From Blastomyces gilchristii SLH14081 (Eukaryota; Ascomycota; Eurotiomycetes; Onygenales; Ajellomycetaceae), in assembly GCF_000003855.2 (NCBI RefSeq), contig NW_003101676.1, forward strand, positions 515,531 through 579,530: a stretch of 64,000 bases of DNA, in the 5' to 3' direction. The notes under the pieces are model-generated. The model had not been told where the DNA came from, did not search any database, and saw nothing but the letters and a program-made list of their open reading frames with translations. Both the position numbers and the translations under genes were made by a program. Below are positions 35,701 to 47,933 of the stretch, in pieces; position 1 is the stretch's first letter; every line of letters starts with the position of its first letter.

Positions 35701-35882
35701 CAGTGATCAGTGAATATCAAAGCAGTATTTATATAGATAAAGAAGATGTTCATTAACATCTCTCTGCTAATGACATTTAACTCTGATTATAAAACAGTTA
35801 TTAAAGCTGACTTCTCTGACTATGTTACAGAGAGAGTTATATTGTAATATAATAATAAAGATGTCTTACAATCATGCATCTT

Positions 35883-36119
35883 TGTAAGAGGCCTACGCCG
35901 AATAGATCGGTATAATATATAGGTCTTATATAACAAAGTGAAAAATGTTAAAGAAGGAAAAGAAAGAGAAAGTATGAGAATCAGCAATTGAAGTGAATAT
36001 TTATACGCGTTTGTAGCGGCCGAGGATCGGCGATTGAGAATGGCTGAGAATCAGAGTGATAGAAATCTGTGAAGTGTAACAGAATAGTCTATATGAATGA
36101 TCAGGCGCAGCCCGTCACA
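35883..36119 (-). repeat. C1 inner 3' LTR
   Basis: 237 bp, TGTAAGAGGCC to CAGCCCGTCACA on the plus strand. On the minus strand it is preceded by the purine tract AGAAGAGAGAGACTAA. Confidence 0.92.
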
Positions 36120-36139
36120 TTAGTCTCTCTCTTCTCATC

Positions 36140-39100
36140 GGTCAAGAGCCGCGGTCTCAGATAACACAGAACTCAGAGTCCAGGTCAGGCAATCATAGCT
36201 GACTTATTTCACAAGATATTATCAGCTGTAGCTGTGAAGTCTCTTATCAAGAATATCTTCAATTTCTTACTCAAGTTCATTATCTTCTTCTATGATCCCT
36301 GGCAGCTGTCAGTCAGAAGTCAGTTGTGAAGAGAATGAGTCAGTGATAGTATAGTGAAGTAGACTTGTATGAAACATATCATAGATCTCTGATGAAGTAT
36401 CAAGATAATAATTATAACTGTCTAGAACTTCTATCACTGTGTATTTCACATAGTGATAATTCAATGTATAGAATGAGCATGTGATCTGTATATTCTTGAG
36501 ATTCAATTATACAAGATCTTCTATCTTATACTATTCTGTGAGATCTTATCAGATATTAACTTGATTCTCTTAATCTTATTTAGTACTTATCATGAAGACT
36601 TCTGCTCAGTAATAAGTGTCTCAGAGCTTCATTACTATATTATCAGTGATCTGAATCAGACTGCAGAGGTTCAGTGTGAACTGTGAAATCTCTAGAAGAT
36701 TTAACACTTTCATGTGATATTCATATGTAAGAAAGAATGAGCTTATATCTGTTAAAACAGCATCTCAATCACTGATAGTAATCTCTGTGTGTAGAAGAAG
36801 ATCATATCAATTATCTTATAAGTGATTACAAAACTTATAAAGATAATTTTTCACAGTCTGAATTATTCATTCTGATGCATTATCAGTCTCAGAGTGATAG
36901 ACAGTTAATAAATAATATATAATCTTGAGAACTTAACAGATTCTTGTTCAGAGAGTACTTATAAATTGACAGTCTTGATCTAATATAATAGATCTCAGTA
37001 ACTTATATATCTGATAGAATGAACTCTGTAAGAAGACTTCAGCAACTTGCTCAGTATTCATCTTATCATAAGATTTCAATATTATATCTTTACTTAGTCA
37101 GTCAACAATGATCAGAATATTCTTATAACTCTTACTCTTAGATAGATTAATAGTGAAGTTAATTACTACATCTTATCAGATTCTATTAGAAATATTAAGT
37201 GATTTCAGTAGATCTTTTCTACAGTTCTTTCATAAGATAACAGAAGAACAGTAGTTACAGTTTCAGACAAAGTGTCTGATACTGTTTAATATCTCAGATT
37301 AGTAGCACTCTCAGAAGATTATTCTATATAGTTATTAACAGTCTGAATAATCAGTTATATATAAGTTATGCATCTCTTACATTATCTGAGTGTGTAAGAG
37401 TTCAGAGTGAGAGACTCAGTATTATTTATAAAATTACAGAGTACTACTGTCATCTATTAAACATTTTAAGATATCAGTCTTTATATGTAATTCTGAAGAG
37501 AATTAAGACACTTCTTATTATACTGCTTTAATAAGAGTTTGAAGAAGTTCATCAGTCTAAGCTGCTGTATGCCACAGTTCATTCAGTGTAGAAGAAGTAG
37601 AGATATCAGTATTAGTTTAGAGAGAGAGTGTTCTAATCGGAGAAGCATATATAGTGTCATAAGTAATCTCATTATAATTACCTAATATCTTCAGGTTTAA
37701 GAGTTGATATTCTCAATTCATTCAGTGTGTATCTGTTACATTAAACAGTATATCTTATTCTCATTGTAAGAGTGCATCTGTCATTGAGTTCTGACTGCTG
37801 AGACAGTAGTGTATTATAAAATAAAAGCAGCTTAGAAACTTGAATTATTATATCTGTTATTCAGTGAGTTTATAGATAGTTATGAAGTATTTGAAGTTCC
37901 TATAATCTGTGATTATCTTAAATTTGAAGATACTTCAGAGTTTAGAGTCTTATTCTTCTAGATAGTGTATAATTGTGAGAAGTTTCTTATCATAGATCTT
38001 ATAATTATATTCAGCAGAACTCAGTTTCTTAGATATAAAGATATATAATTATAAGATATCTTTATTATTATATTGTAATATAGCTTCTTCTGTGATATAA
38101 TCAGAGAAATCAGCTTCAATAACTATCTTATAATCAGAATTAAATGTTATTAATAGAGAGATATTAATGAATATCTTCTTTATCTGTGTAAATACAGCTT
38201 TAGCATTCACTGATTATTGAAATACTGAGTTCTTCTTAGTGAGTTCTATAAGTGATCTTATAATATCTGACAAGTTTTATATAAATCATTAATAGAAGTT
38301 AGTGAATCTGATAAAGCTTTATACATCTTTCACAGTGTGTGAGATCTTTCATTCAAGAATAGCAGAGATTTTCTCAGAATTCATTCAGATTCTCTTATCA
38401 GCTTCTATGATAAAGTCTAGATATTTTATACTTTTAATCTCAAAATCACACTTATCTATATCTATCAGTAGTTCTGCTTCTTATACTCATTATAATATCT
38501 TTCATACATATTCTTAATATTCTTTCCTGAACTCATCAGTGAAGATGAGAATGTCATCAAGATATACAGATATAAATTCATTAAGAAAATCTCAGAGTGT
38601 TCAGTTAATATACTTCTGAAATATACTGAAGATGTTAGCCAGTTCAAAGAGTGTGACTACTCATTCAAAGAGGTCATATCATGTTCAGAATACTGTAAGT
38701 TACTTATCTTTATCAGTGATACAGATCTTATGAAACACAGTGATAATATCTAACTTTATAAATTATTGAGCTTGTTCAATATAAACTAGAGTTTCATTAA
38801 TAAGAGATAAAGAATAACAGTTCTTCTTTATTAATCTGTTCAATTCTCAATAATTCACACAGAATCAGAGTCCTCTATCTGGTTTCTTTGCAAAGAGAAT
38901 AGAGGCTGCAGTGAAAGAGTTACTAATATATATAAATTCTTTATTCAACAGATAGATTATTAAGTCTCTCTCAAAGAAGAAGAAGTTTATCTCAGAATAT
39001 ATTATAAAGAGAGTTTCATAATAATTCAGTGTTCTTATCATTCTTCTTTTTCAACTTGATACTGTGATTCACTTCTGAATCTTATAAGAGATATAGATTT

Positions 39101-40952
39101 GTAACATTATTATCTTGTCACAAGACATCTAGATATTTATAATATTATTAAGAGAGTTTCATATAAGAATCTGTTATTATAACACAGAATCACTTTTCTA
39201 GAGTCTTTTTAATATCAGTCAGACTGACAGAGTAGATTGATATATAATTCTACTATCAGTGATTTTGTCAGCAGTTTTGATAATGACTTCTTATTCAAAG
39301 TATTTCATAAGTGTTGACAGAGATCTGTGTAAGGTTCATAGTCTTGTGAATATTATCTTCATGAATTCTATCATTGTTAGGCAATATCAAGCTTCTATTT
39401 TAAGCATTTAATAAGATGTCTTATGCAGATAGTCAGGCAAGTTCTAACATAAGATTATAATTAAGATTATTAACTTCATATGCATAGGCATCTTCACATT
39501 GATATTCTTCAACATCTATGTTTAGTTTCATCATATAACAGATGTAAACATCTTTTAAATCATCAAATCCTGCAAGAAGTTGAGATTTTGATAAGAGAAT
39601 ACACTGAAGATTATAATATCTTACAACTGAAGATTTTATCATTGCATAGTGACATAGATCACTATCTATCATGACTTTTATATTATACATGTTATCAATC
39701 ACAGTAGATACAAGAATCATATTCATTATGATTTTCTCTTTAAATCATTGTTGTCTGACCTCTTCAAGCTTCTGTTTATGAATTTGAACAGAAGCTAATC
39801 TTTTCCCTCTTTCATTAAAGTATTCTTGTAGTTATCTTTCAAATCTTTCTTCACTGCAATGGGATTGATGTGAACAGACACTGATTCATTCTTTGAATAA
39901 AAAGACACTGATCTTTCTCTCAAGTGAGAAGATGCTGATCTTTCTCTTAAGTATGAAGACATATAGATCAATTGACAGTTGAAAGTAATGTGTTCTGATT
40001 AGTTACAGTTGATACATACTTCATGTTGACATTGATCAGCAACTTCTTCAGAAGTGATCTCAGAAACTCAGAAGCTTATTTAAACAGCAGAGACTCTTGC
40101 TTGAGTATAGATATTTAAGTCTACTCAGTTCATGATATCTGTATCATTGTTATTATTCTTCAGCACAGATGTCAATATCAGTGTATAAGTGACTGAGATA
40201 TATCATCTTCTATTACTGTTCTGTATATTCTTGAGCTTGATAAGACAGTCAGTCAATGTCTGAAGTTGTGTACAGAAACCTTCATAAGTCTGGTCTTTGT
40301 CTACACTTATAAGAATCTATAAGAGTTCAAAAGTTAATATCTTCTTGAGTATGCTAATCTTCATTTAATTCTTTCAAGATTGATCACCTGCCTCTAGAAT
40401 CTTAGTGTCAAAGTCAGGAATGAATATTGTAAGAGAAGTGTTTCTCTGTCAGACACTCTGTAATCAATCTAATGCTTTCTGTTGTATGACAGTGTCTTAA
40501 AACAGAATATCAAGATATTTTATGATATTGTCAGGTGTTTATATCACTGGTTCACATGCTTTCATTCATGAATAGAACTTCTGTTTCACACAATTCTTCA
40601 ATCATTCATTGATATATCAATCTTGATTGATTAATAAACTGATAATATCTTCATCTATACTCAGTTTTATGAGCATTTTCATTCTTCATGATGAGTAGAG
40701 AGTGAGATCAGAAGCATCAAAATATGCAGAAGTATCTAAGCATTCTTTCAGCACTTTTGTATTTGATTCTGTAGATGTTGAAATTGCATGAATTCTTTGT
40801 TGAGTTAATTGTTAAATCTCTTCATATTGAAGTTGTTGAGTCATATACATGTCTGTTATCTGTTGCTGTTGTAATTTCAACATTGCTCAGAGGTACTGTG
40901 ATATCACTTCTATACTCACATTCAAGAATTCTCTTATATTGTCATTAGACAT
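36140..40952 (-). pseudogene. C1 inner gag-pol
   Basis: Gag from ATG 40952 (MSNDNIREFLNVSIEV) has a Gln-rich helix (LKLQQQQITDMYMTQQLQ) and the knuckle CINCN-SEHITFNC, intact CX2CX4HX4C, near 40025-39980. Protease segment 39726-39433 shows VIDNMYNIKVMIDSDLCHYAMIK. The reverse transcriptase keeps VYLDDILIFTDEF at about 38570-38535, one of the few intact YLDD boxes in the window. The integrase follows, to the VIEVLDSYNYYLDTSSEIYDMFHTSLL and chromodomain-like region near 36500-36200. Many TGA/TAA stops. Less damaged than the outer copy at several motifs. Confidence 0.86.
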
Positions 40953-41251
40953 GTTATTCATTGAATGTATGATATCTGTGAAATCTGAAGAAGTGTAATT
41001 ATATGAATATCTTATATATCTGAGTGTCAGAACTCTCAGATCTTTTACTGACATTCTCTTGTAAGATCTTATTGCAGGGCCAGAGTGACTGATGAGTAAG
41101 CTTCTAGCTGAGAACTCAGTATCTGCTTAACTGTTTCTCTTTCTTACACATTGTTACATGTTCGAATATCTCTCAATGAATAATCATTTCTAATGAGAAG
41201 ATAATACATGAATAATTATTTTTAATAAGAAGATGATGAATGTTTTTCAAG

Positions 41252-41490
41252 TGTAAGAGGCCTACACTGAATAGATTAGTATAATATATAGGTCTTATAT
41301 AACAAAGTGAAAAATGTTAAAGAAGGAAAAGAAAGAGAAAGTACAAGAATCAGCAATTGAAGTGAATATATTTATACGCGTTTGTAGCAGCTGAGGATCA
41401 GCGATCGAGAATGGCCGAGAATCAGAGTGGTAGGAATCTGTGAAGTGTAACGGAATAGTCTATAAGAATGATCGGGCGCAGCCCGTCACA
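41252..41490 (-). repeat. C1 inner 5' LTR
   Basis: 239 bp, TGTAAGAGGCC to CAGCCCGTCACA on the plus strand. Two bp longer than its partner and otherwise very close. Confidence 0.92.
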
Positions 41491-43462
41491 ATCTTCATAT
41501 CTAAGAAACTGAGTCTCACTGAATACAACTATGAGATCTATAACAAGAAACTTCTTGTAATTATACACTGTCTAGAAGAATGAGACTCTGAACTCTAAAG
41601 TATCTCTGAATTTGAGATAATCACAGATTATAAGAATCTCAAGTACTTTATAACTATATATAAACTTATCAAATAACAGATATAATGATCTGAGTTCTTA
41701 AGCTGCTTTTATTTTACAATACACGATTATCTCAGCAGTCAGAACTCAATAACAGATGCTCTCTCATAATAAGAGTAAGATATGCCTTTTAATGTAACAG
41801 ACACCTGTTGAATGAACTGAGAACATCAGCTTCTAGATCTGAAGATATTAGTTAATCAAGATGAAACAACTTATAACATCTTCAATTAGAACACCCTCTC
41901 TCTAAACTGTCACTGATATTGACACTGATATTAACACTGATACTGATACTGATATCTTAACTTCTTCTGAACCTACACTGAATGAATTATGATATATAAC
42001 AGCTCAAACTGATGAACTTCTTCAAGCACTCACTAAAGCAGTATATCAAGAAGTATCTCAATTCCTCTCAGAACTATGTATAAGAATTGATATCTCAGAA
42101 TACTCAATCAAGAACAATAATACTCTGTAGTTTTATAAACAACATTGAGTCTCTCACTCTGAATTCTTACACACTCAGATAATACAAGAAATGCATAATT
42201 TATATATAACTAATCACTCAGATTGTGAATAATTGTACTGAATAATCTCTCAAGAGTTCTACTAATCTGAGATATTAAACAGCATTAGATATTTTATTTG
42301 AAACTGCAATCATTATTCCTTCATCATCTTGTAAAAGAACTGTACAAAAGATCTACTGAAATCACTTAATATCTCTGATAAAATCTAATAAGATGTAGTA
42401 ATTAACTTCACTGTTAATCTCTCTGAGAGTAAGAATTATAAGAATATTCTGATCATTATAAACTAATTAAGCAAAGATATAATATTAAAATCTTATAATA
42501 AGATGAATACTGAATAAGTCACTGAAGCTTTTCTACAGAGTCTGTTCTATCAGATGCATGAATTACTGAGATCTATAGTATCAGATCAGAGTCATCAATT
42601 TATGAGTACTCTCTGAACAAGAATCTGTCAAGTTCTCAAGATTATATATTATTTGTCAACTGACTATCACTCTGTGATCAATGATATGTTAGAACAGATA
42701 ATTCAGACTGTAAAGAATTATCTTTATAACTTCTATAATCACTTATAAGATGATTGATATAATCTTCTTCTACATACAGAGATTACTATCAGCAGCTGAG
42801 ATACTGTTTCAACAGATATAAGCCTGTTCTTCCTTACACATAATTATCATATAAAAGTATTGAATCTTCTAGAAATCATGCATTTCACATTAAATTCTCA
42901 CAGTTCAATTCAGATTGCTGATAATATAGCAATGAAGCTTTGAGATATCTGTGACTGAGCAGAGACTTTCATAGCAACTGTGAAATGAGACTAAGAGAAT
43001 CAAATCAATGTTCATTAAGATTTCACTGAGTAATATAAGATAGAAGACTTGATGTGATTGAATCTCAAGAATATATAAATCACATGTTCATCTCATACAC
43101 TGAATTATCATCATATCAAGTATAAAGTGATAGAAGTTCTAGATAGTCATAACTACTGTCTTGACACATTATCAGAGATTCACAATGTCTTTCACACAAG
43201 CTTGCTCTGCTGCACTATCACTGATTCATTCTCTTCTCAACTGATTTTCAACTGACAGCTGCCAGAGATCATAGAAGAGGATAATGAACTTGAATGAAAG
43301 ATTGAAGATATTCTTGATAAGAGATCTCACAGCTGCAGCTGATAATATCTTGTAAAATAAGTCAGCTATAACTGCTCAACCTGAACTCTGAGTTCTGTGT
43401 TATTCAAGATCATAGCTCTTGACTGGTGAGAACTATGCATAATCAGAGAAAAGAGAGACTAA

Positions 43463-43755
43463 TGTGATAAGCTATGTCTGATCATTATATAGACTATTTT
43501 TTTACACTTCATAGATTCTGCTGAAAGCTCTGATTCTCAGTCATTCTCAATTATCAATTCTTGGCTGAAAAACTCACAGAATTCCTATTCTTCTGCTCTG
43601 AAGCTTCACCGCGTACACATCACATACACATATAAATATTCATTTCAATCACTGATTCTTGCACTTTTTCTTTCTTTTCCTTCTTTAACATTTTTCACTT
43701 CATTATATAAGATCTATAAATATTATACGGATCTATTCAGCGTAGGCCTCTTACA
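43463..43755 (+). repeat. C1 outer 3' LTR
   Basis: 293 bp, the same length as the 5' LTR. Its left end (TGTGATAAGCTATGTCTGATC) is heavily mutated relative to TGTGGCGGGCTGCGCCCGATC in the 5' LTR, so the two LTRs were hit unequally. Confidence 0.92.
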
Positions 43756-46700
43756 ATTCTTTAGAAAAGACATGAAATAGAAATCTATTATAGATCTAAC
43801 TTTCATGTTACAAAATCTAATTGAAAAAAGACTTATAAACTGATTTATTAATTCAAATGAAATCTTAGAATTAAGTCATGAGATCATTCAATTTGATATT
43901 GAACTGAGTGAAAAATAAAGAAGTGAAAATTCTCTTCTCTCTAATTAGTATAACTTTGAAAAAGCTGATTGAAAAGCAGTTGAAGAAAGTGTAAAACAGC
44001 TGAAATCTGAAAAGCAGAGTGAGCTCTATTGAAATCAAAGTCAAGATATCTCAAATAAAATACTTGAGAATAGAGTAAAGCTGATTACATCTATTCTTCT
44101 AACAAGTATTAGAGAAAATATTTCAAAGAAAAAGTCTTCTGAGTATTTCAAATCTTGATAAAATAATAATATCACTTTTAAAAGAAAGCAATTAGTCACT
44201 GCTAAGAGAGATTGAAAGAATAACTTAATATCTGATGAAGAGTTTAAAGCTATTGAAAATAAATATTTTTCAGATATTAAAAGAGTCAAAACAGATTGCT
44301 GGAACAAATTTCTTGAAGAAGTATAAGAAAAGAAAGTTTTTAAAGCCTTTAACTATACTAAAACAAGAAGTGTAGCAAAGCTTTCAATCTTAGAATATGA
44401 ATTTCAGAATGAATCATATACAGTAAATTCTTTTGAGAAAAAATATCAAGCTTTTATAAGAATTCTCTTTCAAAACTCATCAGATTCAGATTCAGAGAAA
44501 GAGAATATATCACTTTATAACTATATTAATAAAAATCACTGAGAATGATCTGAGCTTACATATGATGAACTAGAGTCAGTGATATTATCAAGTTCAATTA
44601 AAACTGCTCCAGAGCCTGATTCAATCAATCACTTAATTATTCAAAACACATATTCCTACTTGAAGAATGAATATTTTCAGCTCTTTTTCAGTCTCTTAAA
44701 AAATAATTATCATTCTGAATATTGAAGAGAAGATACTGAAGTAATCCTTATAAAATCTAATAAAAAAGCTTCAATTTCTAAGTTATATAGAGTAATATCT
44801 CTGTTGAACTGTTTGAAAAAAATTCTAGAAAAGATAATAGCTACTAGATTATCTTTCATAAGATCTATTAGTAATTCTCTTCTATTTAATGAATGAATGA
44901 GAGATAGAAAACAATGTTCTGCAATTGACACTGTTCTTTCAGTTATTCATGATATTCAAGTAACAAAGCATGAAGATCTGGTCTTAACTGCAGTTTTTAT
45001 TAATATAAAAGATGCATTTGTTCATGTTTCAAAGTCTAAGATGATTCAAACTTTGAAGATGTTAAAACTGTCACTTGCTCTAATAAAATGAATTAATTGT
45101 TTTATATCTAAAAGAATTATACAACTATTCTTTGATGAAATGAAATAAGATAACATTGAGATAAAAATAGAAGTATTATAAGAATCTTCAATCTTATCTG
45201 TTTTATTTGCAATATACACTGCATATCTATTCAAGAATAGAGAGATGAAAATAGTGAGATCTTCAAGTTATATAGATAATATTGATCTACTCTACAGTTC
45301 AAAGACAATCAAAGAGAATTTAGAAGTAATTTAAAAAGAAGTAAACAAAATCTTTGTTAGAGCAGATATCAATCTAATTCAATTTAATATGAATAAAACT
45401 GAGTTAATTCACTTTTTTTCCAGATTTAATAAGCAAGAACTAAGTCTAACTCTTTTAAATAAATAGATTAAACTCAGTTTGAATATTAAATGACTAGAAG
45501 TATGATTAAACTTCAAGTTAAATTTTGAATATTATATTTAACAAAGAATTATCAAGACAGAGAGACTACTGAATAGTATAATTAAACTATTAAATACTGA
45601 GAGAGGTCTATTCTTTCAGACTATAGAATAGTTATATATAGCCTGTATTATCTCAGCAGCTGATTATAAAGTTCAAGTTTAATGAAATAATTAAGATAAT
45701 TTCACTGAACTCTTTCAAAGTCTGTAAAACAGAGCTTTGAGAAGAATTCTGAGAGTATTTAAATTATCTTCTATTAAAACAATACAAATTGAAGCTTTAA
45801 TTTCATCTTCTACTATTCAATTTGAAAAGACCTGTATGAACTATGCTCTGAGAGTCAGAAAGATGAGCTTAAATTATATAATCAGAGAAAGAGTCTCTTC
45901 TTCATTTTCATTAATTGACTCTGAAAATGAACTGGATTGAAATAGATTTCTTGATTGAAATAAGAATAATACTTTAAAGAAAATGCTCTCTAAACTGTAT
46001 AAACTATATTCACTGATTAAAAATCAATTTTCTTTATTAAATGTTGAGAAAATTAATCATAAGAAGATATCTCTCTGAAGAGAAGAGCTGAAATCTTTCA
46101 TAGATATATAAATAAGTGAACTATCTAAAGAGAGAGAATATAAACAGTATTTGAAGAAGATCTCTATAATTAATATAAAAGACTCTATTCTGGTTTACTC
46201 AGATGACTCAAAAAATGAGAATTTGAATAGATTAGACACAAACATTTCTTATACTGAAGATAATATCAATTTTATCTCAGATTTCTGAAATTTAGACTAT
46301 GAATCTGAAGTCTTTGATACTGAACTATTTACAATAGTGAAAGCTTTCAAATTAATTGAAATAAAATCTTATAAAAAAGAAAATAGTTTGAAACAGGTTT
46401 AAATATTCTCTGATTATCAAGCTGCTTTAAAAAGATTTAGAAACAGTTAGATTTATAATGATTAAATAAATCTTACACTGATTTTAAGCTCTGTTTTAAA
46501 AATTCAAAAGAGAAGAATATCAAAAATGATAATTCATCTGTACTGAGTTTCTACTTATATGAATATTCATGACAATGAATTGACTGATTCAGCTGTAAAA
46601 AAGAGTTTAGAATTAAGTAGATCTATTTAAAAAATAGTGTTCTGATCTTTCATAAAGAGAAAGATAAAAGAATCTTATTTAAATAAGTAAAATGAAAGCT

Positions 46701-47372
46701 GACAGAAATAAAAGAAGAGTATATATTATTCAAGATTTGAGATAAAATTAAAGTGAAAATCTTGTACAATTAAATATGAAAAGAAAATATTATCATCTAT
46801 AATTCAGCTGAAACTAGAACATGATTATTTCAAATTCTATATATAAAGAGTTAATAATAGATTTGATTTAACAGAGTACTTATTCTGCAATGCAAATGAA
46901 AATTCTGAGTATATTATAATGTATTGTGCATTATACGATAGTCTCAGAGTCAGATTAAAGAAGAAGTATGATTTAAATCAATTAAATATAAGATCCTTAT
47001 TCTCAACTGAGACAGAAATTAAATACTTAATAGACTTTCTATCAGAAACTCAAGCAGCTATAAGAAAATGACTGAATTCAGAAGTATCTGAATATGAAGA
47101 GATGAAAATTGATTAGATATAGTCTGTTAAAACAGCTATACACTATCTTTTAATAAGTTTGTTTTATTATAGTCTCTCTTTACTGTACTTATTTCTTTCT
47201 GTTCTTTTCTATCTATCTATTTAATATGTCTATCTTTAAGACTATGTTCTCTTTTCCTTTGTCATGATGTTTTCACATGATTTCAAAGTATCAGAAGGTG
47301 TTGAAATACTGTAATTTATAAACAGTTTTTGTATTCTGAGCTGAAATTTTCTGATTTTGCATATTTAAAATT

Positions 47373-47539
47373 TGTGGTTCAGAAGAACGTACGACCGCCG
47401 GATAATAACGCGGCCGCTTCCGAACTTGCTTATGAATGTAAAGAGGCCATAGCAGCCACCAATTAATTTAATGTACAGTATATAAGAAGCCGGCATACAC
47501 CTGTAATCATACACTGACTCAAGCAACCTTTGAATCATA
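47373..47539 (+). repeat. G2 5' LTR, copy 3
   Basis: 167 bp, TGTGGTTCAGAAGAACG to CTTTGAATCATA. GC-rich core GCGGCCGC; TATATAAG near 47479 is the likely TATA box. Confidence 0.93.
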
Positions 47540-47933
47540 TCTGATAGCATGTCTAAAAACCAGTGAGAAGTGCAGACTTCTTCAGAGCATGATAATTCTA
47601 TCTACAAAGCAATTCATAGTTATCATATCAGTGTGATTCTAGAACATCTCAAAAGATAGTGTATAAAGAGTGATGAGTGAAAGATTATCTGATTGATACT
47701 GCTTCACTTGTTGAGGAAAAACTTCACACTCAGGTGAATGCCACATATACAAATGAATGAGATATGAGAAAAGAAATGAGAGCAGTGAATCAGATTCAAA
47801 GAAGACTGCTCTTCACTGAGAGAGATAAAAGAGAGAAGTAATCATCACTGAAGTCATATAATGATAACAGAAATCATATAATAATATAGTGATACAACAA
47901 TAGACATTATACAATTAATGAGAAATCACTGAA

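Larger units (their letters stand above)
35883..41490 (-). mobile_element. C1 chromovirus-type Ty3/gypsy, inner inverted element
   Basis: 5608 bp, complete, flanked by ATCTT (35878-35882, 41491-41495). LTRs at 35883-36119 (237 bp) and 41252-41490 (239 bp). It inserted into the reverse transcriptase/RNase H junction of the outer C1 in the opposite orientation. The empty-site sequence can be read from its own equivalent region near 38040. Confidence 0.94.
33038..43440 (+). pseudogene. C1 outer gag-pol (split by inner C1)
   Basis: Gag from ATG 33038 (MSINNMRELLNTSID); its knuckle YINCNWSEHITFNY is at 33974-34018 with both end Cys turned to Tyr. Protease-like DNMYNMKVMIDSS lies near 34240. Reverse transcriptase at 34900-35870 has FVKKSDKKLQFCVNY and SIYLNDILIFTDKF (mutated YLDD, 35350). 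After the inner element, from 41496: RNase H, an integrase zinc-binding region near 42180-42300, a core with SIVSDQSHQFMSTLW near 42570 and TVKNYLYNFY, then VIEVLDSHNYCLD. The C-terminal WKIEDILDKR...YLVK-VSYN segment (43295-43380) resembles a chromodomain. Inactive. Confidence 0.85.
32467..43755 (+). mobile_element. C1 chromovirus-type Ty3/gypsy, outer element
   Basis: LTR-bounded (293 bp each, 32467-32759 and 43463-43755), TSD ATTCT. About 5.68 kb once the inner inverted C1 (35883-41490) and its ATCTT duplication are removed. Gag-Pol order is gypsy-type, with a C-terminal chromodomain-like segment. A purine tract AGAAAAGAGAGACTAA precedes the 3' LTR. Confidence 0.93.
31870..47119 (+). pseudogene. 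LINE B ORF2 (split by C1)
   Basis: Endonuclease at 31870-32461 (the GDFN box reads EDFNTYS near 32340). After C1 it resumes at 43761 with the RKDMK-KSIIDLTF region. Reverse transcriptase near 44990-45310 has FINIKDAFVHVSKSK and SYIDNIDLLYS (mutated YIDD). The RNase H region near 46190-46630 has LVYSDDSKNE and NIHDNELTDSA. The stop TAG is near 47117. Many TGA at Trp positions. Confidence 0.85.
30622..47372 (+). mobile_element. LINE B (5'-truncated), interrupted by C1 elements and cut by G2
   Basis: LINE sequence at 30622-32466 and 43756-47372, starting inside ORF1 at the Ser/Pro box (TCTGCTGTCTCTAAACCTGC). It is split by C1 at 32467 with the duplication ATTCT (32462-32466, 43756-43760). The 3' UTR (47118-47372) is cut by G2 copy 3 within TATTTAAAATT. 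The uninterrupted form is seen in LINE C at 54600-54640 and 58730-58760. Confidence 0.9.
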
